Positions 32,043-38,146 of a DNA stretch of 64,000 nt are shown here, one piece after another (within the stretch, counting starts at the first letter, position 1; each line of letters begins with the position of its first letter). Under the pieces are notes generated by a model that did not search any database, had not been told where the DNA came from, and was given only the letters and a program-made list of their open reading frames with translations. The stretch lies in the IMG/VR virus record IMGVR_UViG_3300044833_000114, positions 29,932-93,931 of that record, one strand, 5' to 3'. This DNA is from a virus. The position numbers and the translations under genes are program-made.

Positions 32043-32105
32043 TCGTCCTCCTGTTTGGGAATGAGTCCCGGCGAGCCCACCGTGATGGGCTCGACGCGTT
32101 CACTC
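32043..32105 (-). promoter_or_regulatory. Punctuating stem-loop element E
   Basis: Inner stem CGAGCCCA (32072-32079) / TGGGCTCG (32086-32093); outer GAGT (32063-32066) / ACTC (32102-32105). Same frame as element D (CGGGACTCATTCCCAA before the ribosome-binding site) but a different inner stem, so pairing is kept while sequence changes. Confidence 0.8.
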
Positions 32106-32291
32106 TGCGAAAGTAACGAACGTTATTTCGAAGTACTCATCCTGCGGCCCCGACTCATTGTCCATGCCTCGTTCCGGTTCGTACTCCTCTTTCCAGTACT
32201 CTTGCAACTTGTCTTCTGTTGGCTCTTCGCGAAACAGAGCGAAGTCTTCTCCGTGTCTGTGGTGATAAATCCCCAACCAATGACCCTTCAT
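32100..32291 (-). CDS. Small hypothetical protein (63 aa)
   Basis: An acidic protein with a His/Tyr/Trp-rich start (MKGHWLGIYHHRHGEDFAL) and Glu-rich middle. Its stop GAG TGA opens element E. It overlaps the next gene's stop (ATGA at the start). Unknown function. Confidence 0.6.
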   Translation of the reverse strand: MKGHWLGIYHHRHGEDFALFREEPTEDKLQEYWKEEYEPERGMDNESGPQDEYFEITFVTFAE

Positions 32292-32488
32292 GCGACCTCC
32301 TGTTTTCCTGCGTAGTGGATTGTTGGCTTGCTAACGCTGGGTGGTGCGCCTTTCTTGTTGAGCACGTAGCCGTCGAAGTGCATGTCCCGCTCAATCTTCA
32401 AACCAAACGGGCCTTTGACAGACTGAAGCTCGGACAGATTGAAGTAGCCGAGTTCCTTCTCGTGGCCTTCGACCAGACCGAAGAACAT
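32288..32488 (-). pseudogene. DUF2958-like gene, 5' part broken
   Basis: From the ATG at 32488 the product is 66 residues: ELGYFNLSELQSVKGPFGLKIERDMHF is the conserved end of DUF2958 proteins. The same frame continues upstream without a start as WYAVEGS ... TWTEF, also DUF2958-like, until a stop at 32579. A GTG at 32582 with AAGGAGGGCGCT upstream is out of frame by one base, so a single inserted base would explain the break. Truncated translation from 32488 remains possible; a N-terminal part of the family (about 35 residues) is missing either way. DUF2958 genes are often found near ArdC, as here. Confidence 0.6.
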
Positions 32489-32578
32489 AAACTCAGTCCA
32501 TGTCTCCTTCGGGCATTCGGTGCAGTCGAAGCATGCATGCTCGGGGCAGACCAGCGAACCCTCGACTGCGTACCAGGA

Positions 32579-32704
32579 TCACAGCGCCCTCCTTGTGTGG
32601 CCGCATCTTAGGCAACGCCACCACTTACCGAGTACGTTGGCTAACTCAAACTTGCGTTGCTTCTGACAATGTGTGCAGGTCAGCCAGCGAATGTCGGGAG
32701 TCAT
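32579..32704 (-). CDS. Small zinc-ribbon protein (41 aa)
   Basis: The ATG at 32704 overlaps the upstream stop. 41 residues with CTHC and CLRCGH, a minimal zinc ribbon, and a basic end. Its stop overlaps the GTG that could start the DUF2958-like frame. Confidence 0.6.
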   Translation of the reverse strand: MTPDIRWLTCTHCQKQRKFELANVLGKWWRCLRCGHTRRAL

Positions 32705-32961
32705 AACACTCCCGCTGACTTCGCCACTTGTTCCTCAAAGTTGCCGTGGTCCAGCCATCGCGACACAAACTTCGTGACGCAAGATTGTCCACAGACATCC
32801 GCATCGAATGCAGGATTAGTTCCGTTAGAATCTCCCGCTGCCATAATGCGAAGTTCGACGTCGCCACTCTTCAACGTAACCACGACGTGAATCCTCCACC
32901 AGTGGTTCGCCTCTTTCTTCGGCGCACCGCAACAATCGCAAACAACTACTTTGTTCATCAT
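32701..32961 (-). CDS. Cys-rich protein (86 aa)
   Basis: It starts MMNKVVVCDCCGAPKKEANHWW with CDCC and, 48 residues on, DVCGQSCVTKFVSRWL, a treble-clef-like zinc arrangement. The middle is beta-rich. The ATG overlaps the previous stop. No known role. Confidence 0.65.
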   Translation of the reverse strand: MMNKVVVCDCCGAPKKEANHWWRIHVVVTLKSGDVELRIMAAGDSNGTNPAFDADVCGQSCVTKFVSRWLDHGNFEEQVAKSAGVL

Positions 32962-33212
32962 TGGTTGCCTCCAAAGTCGTACTCGAATGCAGCGTCGTGA
33001 CCTAGCGTGCGCAGGCCCACCACCGTCATGCTGCCGTCTTTGGCGCGGTACTCTGAAGTGTCCGAATAGCGGAATTGTTGCTTAGGCCAATACTCTGAAT
33101 CGTGCTTCCGTTGAACCCTTGGCCGCACAGGCTGTAGGGAGATGACTGTGTCCAGGGTGCCGTCATCTTCAAGACACACGTCGAACAGTACGCCGTTTGC
33201 GCGTATTCTCAT
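32958..33212 (-). CDS. Hypothetical protein (84 aa)
   Basis: The ATG at 33212 has GAGG eight bases upstream; the GTG six bases earlier is an alternative. A beta-rich basic protein (RIRANGVLFDVCLEDDGTL, MTVVGLRTLGHDA). Not recognised. It is preceded by element F. Confidence 0.6.
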   Translation of the reverse strand: MRIRANGVLFDVCLEDDGTLDTVISLQPVRPRVQRKHDSEYWPKQQFRYSDTSEYRAKDGSMTVVGLRTLGHDAAFEYDFGGNQ

Positions 33213-33284
33213 CGTCACGCCTCTTGGGGGAAAGTATCCCGCAAGCCCCCAAGCTAAGCCGGAGGGCTTACGCGCTACTTACTC
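33213..33284 (-). promoter_or_regulatory. Punctuating stem-loop element F
   Basis: Inner stem AAGCCC (33243-33248) / GGGCTT (33264-33269) and outer AAGTA (33232-33236) / TACTT (33276-33280). The upstream gene's stop GAG TAA begins the outer arm on the - strand. Confidence 0.75.
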
Positions 33285-33881
33285 CACAGCTTTCTTCCAG
33301 ATGCTGAACGAGATGTCGAACTGACCTACGCCGTCGATGTTGAAGAGCAAACGCTTGTGACCTGCGTCGTGCAAGCGCTTGTATATCGCTTTAGGGTTGT
33401 CATTCTGTCCTGGGTGAAAGCCGCTCTCGAAGTCTCCTTCGAGCTTGATGTAGCCGTAATCGGCTGGGCTGATGTGGTCGTTGAGTGCACGGCGTGGGTT
33501 GTCTTCGATGCTTTCCAGATACTCTTCTATCGGGCAGCAGTCCACACAGAACAGCTCGCAGTCGTTCATGATGAAGTAACTGGGCTGCCATCCCCAGCAG
33601 TTAGGGCTCATGCGAATAGCCTTGTTGCACTCCTGACAGTTAGACCATTCGTCCGACCACTCGATCTCGTAGCCGTAAGCTTCCAGCAAACGAGTCGCAT
33701 CACCGGAGAACTTGTTCCAGTTGCCGAACAGAATTCCCTTCTTCGGGTCTTTGTAGCCTGGTTCCGCGTACTCGTGGGACCAGCCTAGGTTCTCGATCTC
33801 GCTTTCTCTTGCTCGCAAATCGTATGGTCCGCAGGATGGCGGACGACACAGCGACTTGCGAAGAATGTACTCTGGAGTCAT
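33279..33881 (-). CDS. Hypothetical protein with zinc-knuckle centre (200 aa)
   Basis: The ATG at 33881 has AAAGGACTGCT. Centre: NCQECNKAIRMSPNCW and CELFCVDCC, several CxxC pairs. The rest is beta-rich and Trp/Tyr-rich. It is larger than most neighbours. Metal binding is likely; no family recognised. Ends GAG TAA, opening element F. Confidence 0.6.
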   Translation of the reverse strand: MTPEYILRKSLCRPPSCGPYDLRARESEIENLGWSHEYAEPGYKDPKKGILFGNWNKFSGDATRLLEAYGYEIEWSDEWSNCQECNKAIRMSPNCWGWQPSYFIMNDCELFCVDCCPIEEYLESIEDNPRRALNDHISPADYGYIKLEGDFESGFHPGQNDNPKAIYKRLHDAGHKRLLFNIDGVGQFDISFSIWKKAVE

Positions 33882-33959
33882 AGCAGTCCTTTCGCGTTGG
33901 GAGAATGTCCCGCAGCGCCCACACTCTCGGATGGGCGCTACGTGCTCTTCTCTCACTTA
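33882..33959 (-). promoter_or_regulatory. Punctuating stem-loop element G
   Basis: Inner stem AGCGCCCA (33914-33921) / TGGGCGCT (33932-33939), eight perfect pairs; outer GAGAA (33901-33905) / TTCTC (33948-33952). The upstream stop TAA lies at its 5' end on the - strand. Confidence 0.75.
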
Positions 33960-34223
33960 TCCGTTCGGATTCATTGCCTTCTCGCCCCAACCTCTGGGGT
34001 GAGGTTCTTCGTGGTCTACATATTCGTCGTCGCGTTCCGCTTCTATCTCGGCGCACCAGTTGCATGTATCGCCCTGCTCAACATCAGATCCGCATTCTCT
34101 GCACTCAAAGAAGCGCACCCAGTCTTGGCGCTCCTCAACCCAAGTCTTCTTGCTGTTGGGGCAGCCTGTCTCGTGACAGAACACGCCGTTTATCATCAGC
34201 GCTTCGCATTGGTCGCAGCGCAT
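33957..34223 (-). CDS. Conserved phage Cys-rich protein, ING-H-GCPN type (88 aa)
   Basis: The ATG at 34223 has GGAGGTGTGTTC. The wording RCDQCEALMINGVFCHETGCPN then CRECGSDVEQGDTCNWC is a well-known small phage/plasmid family, with several zinc knuckles and no known function. A perfect 9-bp stem-loop lies at 34246-34271 in its leader. Confidence 0.75.
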   Translation of the reverse strand: MRCDQCEALMINGVFCHETGCPNSKKTWVEERQDWVRFFECRECGSDVEQGDTCNWCAEIEAERDDEYVDHEEPHPRGWGEKAMNPNG

Positions 34224-34245
34224 GAACACACCTCCAGTACTTCGC

Positions 34246-34271
34246 GCATCCCAGATGTTAGACTGGGATGC
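34246..34271 (-). promoter_or_regulatory. Leader stem-loop of the 33957-34223 gene
   Basis: GCATCCCAG / CTGGGATGC, nine pairs with an eight-base loop, ends 22 bases before the start codon. The 142 bases further upstream to 34413 show no gene. No U tract follows, so it is not an ordinary terminator. Confidence 0.5.
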
Positions 34272-34413
34272 ACACTGTGCTGGATTATCCGTTCTCCCTA
34301 CGATGTGCTGACGATACGATTCAGAGAGCACACGGTTCAATAGTAGGGAGGTAACTGTCTTTCTAGTACTGGCGTTTACCTGGCACTTCGTACAGTGTGC
34401 GGCGCTGGACGCC

Positions 34414-34587
34414 CTAGGCCACCTTCAGAGTTTCGTGGCGCTCTTGTGTGCCGTACACGCGGTCGTGTTCACGCTTTTCAACAGCTTGTATCAGGCGTTC
34501 AGCAGTCTCAACGGCGACCATTGTGGAATGGTTTTCTGCTGAATAAACCAATGCTGCCATCAAACAAGTTAGAGTTTTCTTGTCCAT
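34414..34587 (-). CDS. Small helical protein (57 aa)
   Basis: The ATG at 34587 directly follows the previous stop with GAGGACCGATAG upstream. A largely helical protein (TLTCLMAALVYSAENH, then VETAERLIQAVEKRE). Not recognised. Confidence 0.6.
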   Translation of the reverse strand: MDKKTLTCLMAALVYSAENHSTMVAVETAERLIQAVEKREHDRVYGTQERHETLKVA

Positions 34588-34806
34588 CTATCGGTCCTCG
34601 TCGAAGTGTTGCCGCAACGCTGGGCAAACGTTCAATTGGTCCGCACTGAAGTACGCGGAAACGTCTTCCGGCGTCCTTGGACCTAGGATGAACTCGTCAC
34701 TCTGGGTAAGATTCTCTTCGACGTAATTGAACTCCTGATTGAAAGCCTGCTCCGTGCTTTCGATTGCACGCCGATGACGCTCAGCGCTAGCTGGATCATT
34801 TCGCAT
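34588..34806 (-). CDS. Small hypothetical protein (72 aa)
   Basis: The ATG at 34806 has GGGAGAACCAG. An Arg/Glu/Gln-rich helical N-terminus, then a beta-turn rich end (SDEFILGPRTPEDVSAYF). Element H precedes it. Unknown. Confidence 0.6.
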   Translation of the reverse strand: MRNDPASAERHRRAIESTEQAFNQEFNYVEENLTQSDEFILGPRTPEDVSAYFSADQLNVCPALRQHFDEDR

Positions 34807-34908
34807 CTGGTTCTCCCTTTGTTGGATTGAGTCCGCGTGAGCCTGACTCGGCAGGCACACTCCGGCGAAGGAATGCACCTGATGTGGCAGGCTGTGTTGG
34901 CGAGATTA
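34807..34908 (-). promoter_or_regulatory. Punctuating stem-loop element H
   Basis: Stem GTG-GCCTG / CAGGC-CAC with one unpaired base on each side (34837-34845 and 34852-34860). GAGT (34829-34832) and ACTC (34859-34862) could form the alternative outer pair. GGGAG follows on the - strand. Longer than other copies on its 5' side. Confidence 0.6.
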
Positions 34909-35079
34909 CTGGCGAGGTTCTGGCGAGGAAACTGGTGCTGGTGTCTCTGTGCTATCCCAACCGAATGGGACATACACGTCGCTGTTCTCGACACCGTTGG
35001 CGTTATAGTCTGCAACGCGCATGGTGCCACGCGCATCTCGGATGTAAGTTCGGTCTGAGGCTTTGATTTCAGTCTGCAT
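34906..35079 (-). CDS. Small hypothetical protein (57 aa)
   Basis: The ATG at 35079 has AGGAGAAACT. A beta-rich first half (IKASDRTYIRDARGTMRVADY) and a Pro/Thr tail. It ends before element H; element I precedes it. Unknown. Confidence 0.6.
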   Translation of the reverse strand: MQTEIKASDRTYIRDARGTMRVADYNANGVENSDVYVPFGWDSTETPAPVSSPEPRQ

Positions 35080-35157
35080 AGTTTCTCCTGTTGGGCGAGT
35101 GGCCCGTGTAGCCCACCTGAATGGGCTACCCATGCTACTCGCGCTACTGACTTACTT
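35080..35157 (-). promoter_or_regulatory. Punctuating stem-loop element I
   Basis: Inner stem GTAGCCCA (35108-35115) / TGGGCTAC (35122-35129); outer GCGAGT (35095-35100) / ACTCGC (35137-35142), six perfect pairs. A small GGGC/GCCC hairpin lies at the downstream end. The upstream gene's TAA is about ten bases 5' of the outer arm on the - strand. Confidence 0.8.
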
Positions 35158-35349
35158 TCCGCAGCTGACGATGAGCGTGTCGCCCACTTTGGTAACGGTG
35201 GGATCTCCGCCGTTCTGGCAGCTTACGCCTACTTCGCTCACACTCAAGCGGGACAGCTTGTAGATGTATTCCACTTTGTCCTTGGCATAAGCTCCCAAGG
35301 CAAAGACCGCTAGCAGTGAAGCAACAAACAGAGTCTTTCGCTTGTGCAT
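35152..35349 (-). CDS. Small secreted or periplasmic protein
   Basis: A 65-residue protein with a textbook signal peptide: basic MHKRK, a hydrophobic core (TLFVASLLAVFALGA) and the cleavage motif AYA before KDKVEY. The mature part is about 43 residues with two Cys (SCQNGG, VSCGK), a possible disulfide. A phage-encoded periplasmic mini-protein could protect the host envelope or block a competing phage; no function is known. The ATG has AAGGGTGACAC upstream. Confidence 0.65.
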   Translation of the reverse strand: MHKRKTLFVASLLAVFALGAYAKDKVEYIYKLSRLSVSEVGVSCQNGGDPTVTKVGDTLIVSCGK

Positions 35350-35416
35350 GTGTCACCCTTGACGCTAGTTGCGTCGTCCTGCCCTCCGTGAAGAGCAGGC
35401 CGCCGAAACTAGCGAC
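35350..35416 (-). promoter_or_regulatory. Punctuating stem-loop element J
   Basis: Outer stem CGCTAGTT (35363-35370) / AACTAGCG (35407-35414), eight perfect pairs, containing the upstream stop TAG; inner CCTGC (35378-35382) / GCAGG (35395-35399). AAGGG follows on the - strand. The clearest example of a stop codon buried in the outer stem. Confidence 0.85.
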
Positions 35417-35582
35417 AATCGCCGAAAGTCTTTGCGTACAGCTTTGCGTACAGGACGATGCGCTCAAACTTGGCGAACCCATCCTCGACACTCTCAGGCA
35501 CCGCTATAGCTTGCGTGCGGTAAGCCTCTGCGATGTCCCGGAACATGTGGCGTGCCGGCCTAACCGTGGTCTCTATACCCAT
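35409..35582 (-). CDS. Small hypothetical protein (57 aa)
   Basis: The ATG at 35582 has AAGGGAGACAAC. A helical protein (FRDIAEAYRTQAIAVPESVEDGFAKFERI). Its CGC TAG stop begins element J. Not recognised. Confidence 0.6.
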   Translation of the reverse strand: MGIETTVRPARHMFRDIAEAYRTQAIAVPESVEDGFAKFERIVLYAKLYAKTFGDCR

Positions 35583-35649
35583 GTTGTCTCCCTTGGGCGA
35601 GTGGCCCATCGAAGGCACCGTAGTGCCCTCGCCGCGCTACTCGCTACTC
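35583..35649 (-). promoter_or_regulatory. Punctuating stem-loop element K
   Basis: Outer GCGAGT (35597-35602) / ACTCGC (35639-35644); inner CGA-GGCAC / GTGCC-TCG (35610-35630) with one unpaired base each. The upstream stop GAG TAG lies at the 5' edge on the - strand. Confidence 0.8.
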
Positions 35650-35820
35650 CAGGTACTCCTGATGCAGTTCTTCATCTAAACGCGCTAGAGTGTTCAGCGC
35701 GTCCGCGTCATGAGCCCAACATTGAGCGTGGAGCAGCATCCTGCGCGCTAGTCTCAGCAAGGTGTAATGGCTCACTTCACCTGTGCGAGACAGTTCCAGA
35801 GCTGTCAGCAATACTTGCAT
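35644..35820 (-). CDS. Small helical protein (58 aa)
   Basis: The ATG at 35820 has GGGAGGAATCC. Leu-rich helices (QVLLTALELSRTGEVSHY, LLRLARRMLLHAQ) and acidic end HQEYLE. Not recognised. Confidence 0.6.
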   Translation of the reverse strand: MQVLLTALELSRTGEVSHYTLLRLARRMLLHAQCWAHDADALNTLARLDEELHQEYLE

Positions 35821-35893
35821 GGATTCCTCCCTTCGTCGCGTAAGTAGACTCAACCTGGCGCTCCGCAGAGCGCTAGGCAAAGGCTACTCAATC
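35821..35893 (-). promoter_or_regulatory. Punctuating stem-loop element L
   Basis: Inner CCT-GCGCT / AGCGC-AGG (35854-35862 and 35869-35877), outer TAAGTAG (35841-35847) / CTACTCA (35884-35890) with one wobble. The upstream stop TGA is part of the outer arm on the - strand. Confidence 0.75.
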
Positions 35894-36070
35894 AATCCAA
35901 GCGAAGTATTGCTCATCTACGCGCACAGGGTTGGGCACCATGCGTAGACTCACACCAACGGCAAGGTGCGCTATGAGCACTAGTTCAGCGTCGTTGGTGA
36001 TGACTGTCTTACCTTGACGCATCTGATACAGCTTAACCTTGGCTTCGTTCAGAACGGATACGGCTTGCAT
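35888..36070 (-). CDS. Small hypothetical protein (60 aa)
   Basis: The ATG at 36070 has AGGAGGAATCCGTCT. A helix, then a beta-rich middle (KTVITNDAELVLIAHLAVGVSLRMV). Ends in WID then TGA within element L. Unknown. Confidence 0.6.
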   Translation of the reverse strand: MQAVSVLNEAKVKLYQMRQGKTVITNDAELVLIAHLAVGVSLRMVPNPVRVDEQYFAWID

Positions 36071-36175
36071 AGACGGATTCCTCCTGTGGACGGCGCTGGG
36101 TGCCCCGATTGGTCACTAAGTGACCGCAGCTATCCCCTGCTCTCATTCAGGGGATAGCGACTGGCACTTACAAAC
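36071..36175 (-). promoter_or_regulatory. Punctuating stem-loop element M
   Basis: Inner GCTATCCCCTG (36129-36139) / CAGGGGATAGC (36148-36158), eleven perfect pairs; outer TAAGTG (36117-36122) / CACTTA (36165-36170). The upstream TAA stop is the outer 5' arm on the - strand. AGGAGG follows about 40 bases later. Confidence 0.85.
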
Positions 36176-36290
36176 TGGCGATAGCGGCATGCATGAAAAT
36201 TTGAGCAAGAAAGCGGCGCAACGTGGGATTAGACTCAAACTGTGGCATTAACCTCATGTACTCATGGTGACAAGCGAGACGAGCAGACAT
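36168..36290 (-). CDS. Tiny helical protein (40 aa)
   Basis: The ATG at 36290 has AGGAGGTAGAACT. His and Met-rich helix (LACHHEYMRLMPQF) then a hydrophobic helix (LRRFLAQIFMHAAIASL). Stop TAA starts element M. Possible membrane-associated peptide. Confidence 0.55.
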   Translation of the reverse strand: MSARLACHHEYMRLMPQFESNPTLRRFLAQIFMHAAIASL

Positions 36291-36367
36291 AGTTCTACCT
36301 CCTAGGATTGAGCCAGTAAGCGCTCGTCATACCCACTCTTTCGAGTGGGCATGGTGTGCGGTTACTT
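36291..36367 (-). promoter_or_regulatory. Punctuating stem-loop element N
   Basis: Inner CAT-CCCACTC / GAGTGGG-ATG (36328-36353), outer AGTAA (36315-36319) / TTACT (36362-36366). The loop on the - strand is GAAA. The upstream stop TAA is in the outer arm and AGGAGG follows. Confidence 0.8.
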
Positions 36368-36670
36368 GACAGACTTGAGATACTCCGCGGCCGCATCAGA
36401 CTGTTCGTCGTTCTTGAAGAACAGCTTGCCGTAGTTGGCGCTAGCGTGGACCATCAGCTTAGGCATGTTCCTGGCTACGATGAGCCATTGCGTAAACGTC
36501 AGGGTAACTGGGAAGTGTCCAAGGCCATACATGGACAGAGAACCCTTCTCGGTTACTTTGATAGCCTGTCCCTTCTGTTCCGCTTTGCGCTCTAGCTGCG
36601 CAATGCGTGCCAGCAATTCTTCACGTGTCGGTTCAGCTGAAACCTGTGGTGCAGTCTGTGTCGTAGTCAT
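36362..36670 (-). CDS. Hypothetical protein (102 aa), first gene of leftward block
   Basis: The first gene after the control region. A Thr/Gln-rich head, then a heptad helix (REELLARIAQLERKAEQKGQAIKV) and a beta-rich C-terminal part (GSLSMYGLGHFPVTLTFTQWLIV). The coiled-coil plus GLGRFPVTLY-type segment recalls a recurrent small phage family of unknown role. It has GAGAGGCATT upstream and a long hairpin-rich leader. Confidence 0.65.
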   Translation of the reverse strand: MTTTQTAPQVSAEPTREELLARIAQLERKAEQKGQAIKVTEKGSLSMYGLGHFPVTLTFTQWLIVARNMPKLMVHASANYGKLFFKNDEQSDAAAEYLKSVK

Positions 36671-36693
36671 AATGCCTCTCTTGTTTTGGATTT

Positions 36694-37033
36694 GAAGTCT
36701 AAAGACTTCCCCTAGACCACGCGCTAGTTAGAACGCGTAGGCTAGAGACTGTCTTTCGACAGCACAGGGCAAGAGTAATCACCCTAGTCACCCGCCGTGT
36801 GAGACACGGCCCGTAAAGCACACCTATAGCGACGGCCCGACAGCGCGGGAAGCTATAGACACACCTCAAGCGGTACCCTTACCGCATGGAGACTTGCTGT
36901 CACGCGCGATGGGCACACTTCGACCCACGCGTGATTCAGACTTGGCTCGGGAGAGACGTTTACCCTACCCCACGACTCCAGTGGCCCAACCTCAAGGCAT
37001 ACCCTGAGTGCTGACTCCCCATCCGCGGTATGC
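36694..37033 (-). promoter_or_regulatory. Hairpin array in leader of leftward block
   Basis: About eight stem-loops in 340 bases, none in a gene. GAAGTC/GACTTC at 36694-36709; CTAG+ACGCG / CGCGT+CTAG at 36712-36745; CTGTC/GACAG at 36749-36762, with loop GAAA on the - strand; CCGTGT/ACACGG at 36795-36809; CTATAGC with CCCG inside / CGGG with GCTATAG at 36824-36858; GCGGTA/TACCGC at 36870-36885; TCACGCG with TGGG inside / CCCA with CGCGTGA at 36900-36934; GCATACC/GGTATGC at 36997-37033. Several have the same two-part build as elements A-N. They would form a structured 5' RNA of the block. Confidence 0.7.
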
Positions 37034-37253
37034 GCGATGGCGTCATCAAGTGCCTTGATTCAATCCACTGGCCATATCGTGGGCTACTCTATCGCAGTAA
37101 CCCGTTGCCTTTGTTCGCTCTTCCTGCGAACCGATTGTCTCTCGATTGCCGGTCTTTCTTGCGAACGCAGTTACTAATGCATTCGCGGAGCCAAACGCGG
37201 AATCGCGTCGAATTTTGAGTTCGAACGTTGAGTTCAAACGACTTTTCGAACGA

Positions 37254-37353
37254 AGTACTAGTATTTTGTTGTCTCATTTGACGTGAGATTCTCACACAAC
37301 TTTTCTCAAACGTGAGAATCGAACCGAGATTTGAGACGACTTTGTACTAGTAC
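37254..37353. promoter_or_regulatory. TCTCA/TGAGA dyads between GTACTAG repeats: operator-like cluster
   Basis: AGTACTAGTA (37254-37263) and the palindrome GTACTAGTAC (37344-37353) flank a set of dyads: TCTCA-N7-TGAGA starting at 37272, the palindrome GTGAGATTCTCAC (37283-37295), TTCTCA-N4-TGAGAA (about 37303-37318) and a half site TTTGAGACGA. Such clustered, evenly related sites are typical of a phage repressor or replication initiator. Bases 37034-37253 show nothing I can assign. Confidence 0.6.
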
Positions 37354-38146
37354 TGCGCTTCAGTGTCGGACCAATGACAACACGCCTAAGCTGTTGAATA
37401 CGCTGGAGTTATTAGTTCTCGAAAAGATAAATGTAACGCGCGTGCGGAGTTATGGCGTCGAACTGCGCGGGCCAGGTGACGAGTCGCGCGTGTCGATCAT
37501 TGCGGCGCCGGGTGCCCCGTTCTGTAGCTTAAAGCAACAGCTGTTGGTTATCTCTTTAGCTTAATCAACAGGTGTCGTTTATCTGGACGTGGGTTAACGT
37601 GTGGATTTTCAGCGGCTTGCGAGCGCAAAAACATCAAGTGCTTTGTTTTCTGCAAGTTACGGCAAACTTTTGCATCCATATATGCACGGAATTTTCGCGC
37701 CGTGCAGATGTTCGTCTCGCGCGCGTCTCTTCAGTGTACAGACTGATGTGACGTAGAGTCGCGCGTGTGTCTCGTATCTTGTTGAGTTTATTAGTCTTAT
37801 TGATAGGGGACCCTATAGGGTAGGGGGGACAGGGTCTTCCACTTCTGGCGCGATTGGTACCGGTCACCTGGCTGATTGAAAACGAAATAAAAAATATCTG
37901 TACATTATATGTACTTCATCCAGGGCTCTCGAAAACAGATCCGAAAATATGTGAAGGCCCCGGGTGGCCCGAAAAAATTCCAGAAAAATTTTTGTCGCGT
38001 GTTGTCGCTCGGCGCTCGAAGAGCAGATGTCGACCAGGGGTGGATCGCTCGCTGAAAATTTCCTGTTCAAGAAAGACCCACCTGGGGGAAACTTTCCAGC
38101 ACGAAATGCGATACGAGGGGCCCTGATTTACACCCTAAAAAGGGTT
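37354..38146. other. Non-coding stretch left of iterons
   Basis: I find no supportable gene. Open frames here lack ribosome-binding sites and phage-like composition. Notable items: the perfect palindrome ACCCTATAGGGT (37810-37821), an AT-rich patch around 37876-37915 with TGTACATTATATGTAC, and GC-rich runs near 37955-38100. Consistent with a control or origin region. Confidence 0.6.

Noticed and set aside
28318-36367. Elements A-N as ordinary intrinsic terminators
   Set aside because: None is followed by a run of T on the transcribed strand, and each ends right at a ribosome-binding site.
36694-37033. CRISPR array
   Set aside because: Hairpins differ in sequence and spacing; there are no identical direct repeats with spacers and no cas genes.
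37854-38126. 90-residue + strand open frame
   Set aside because: No good start site and no protein-like pattern; lies in a repeat- and palindrome-rich region.
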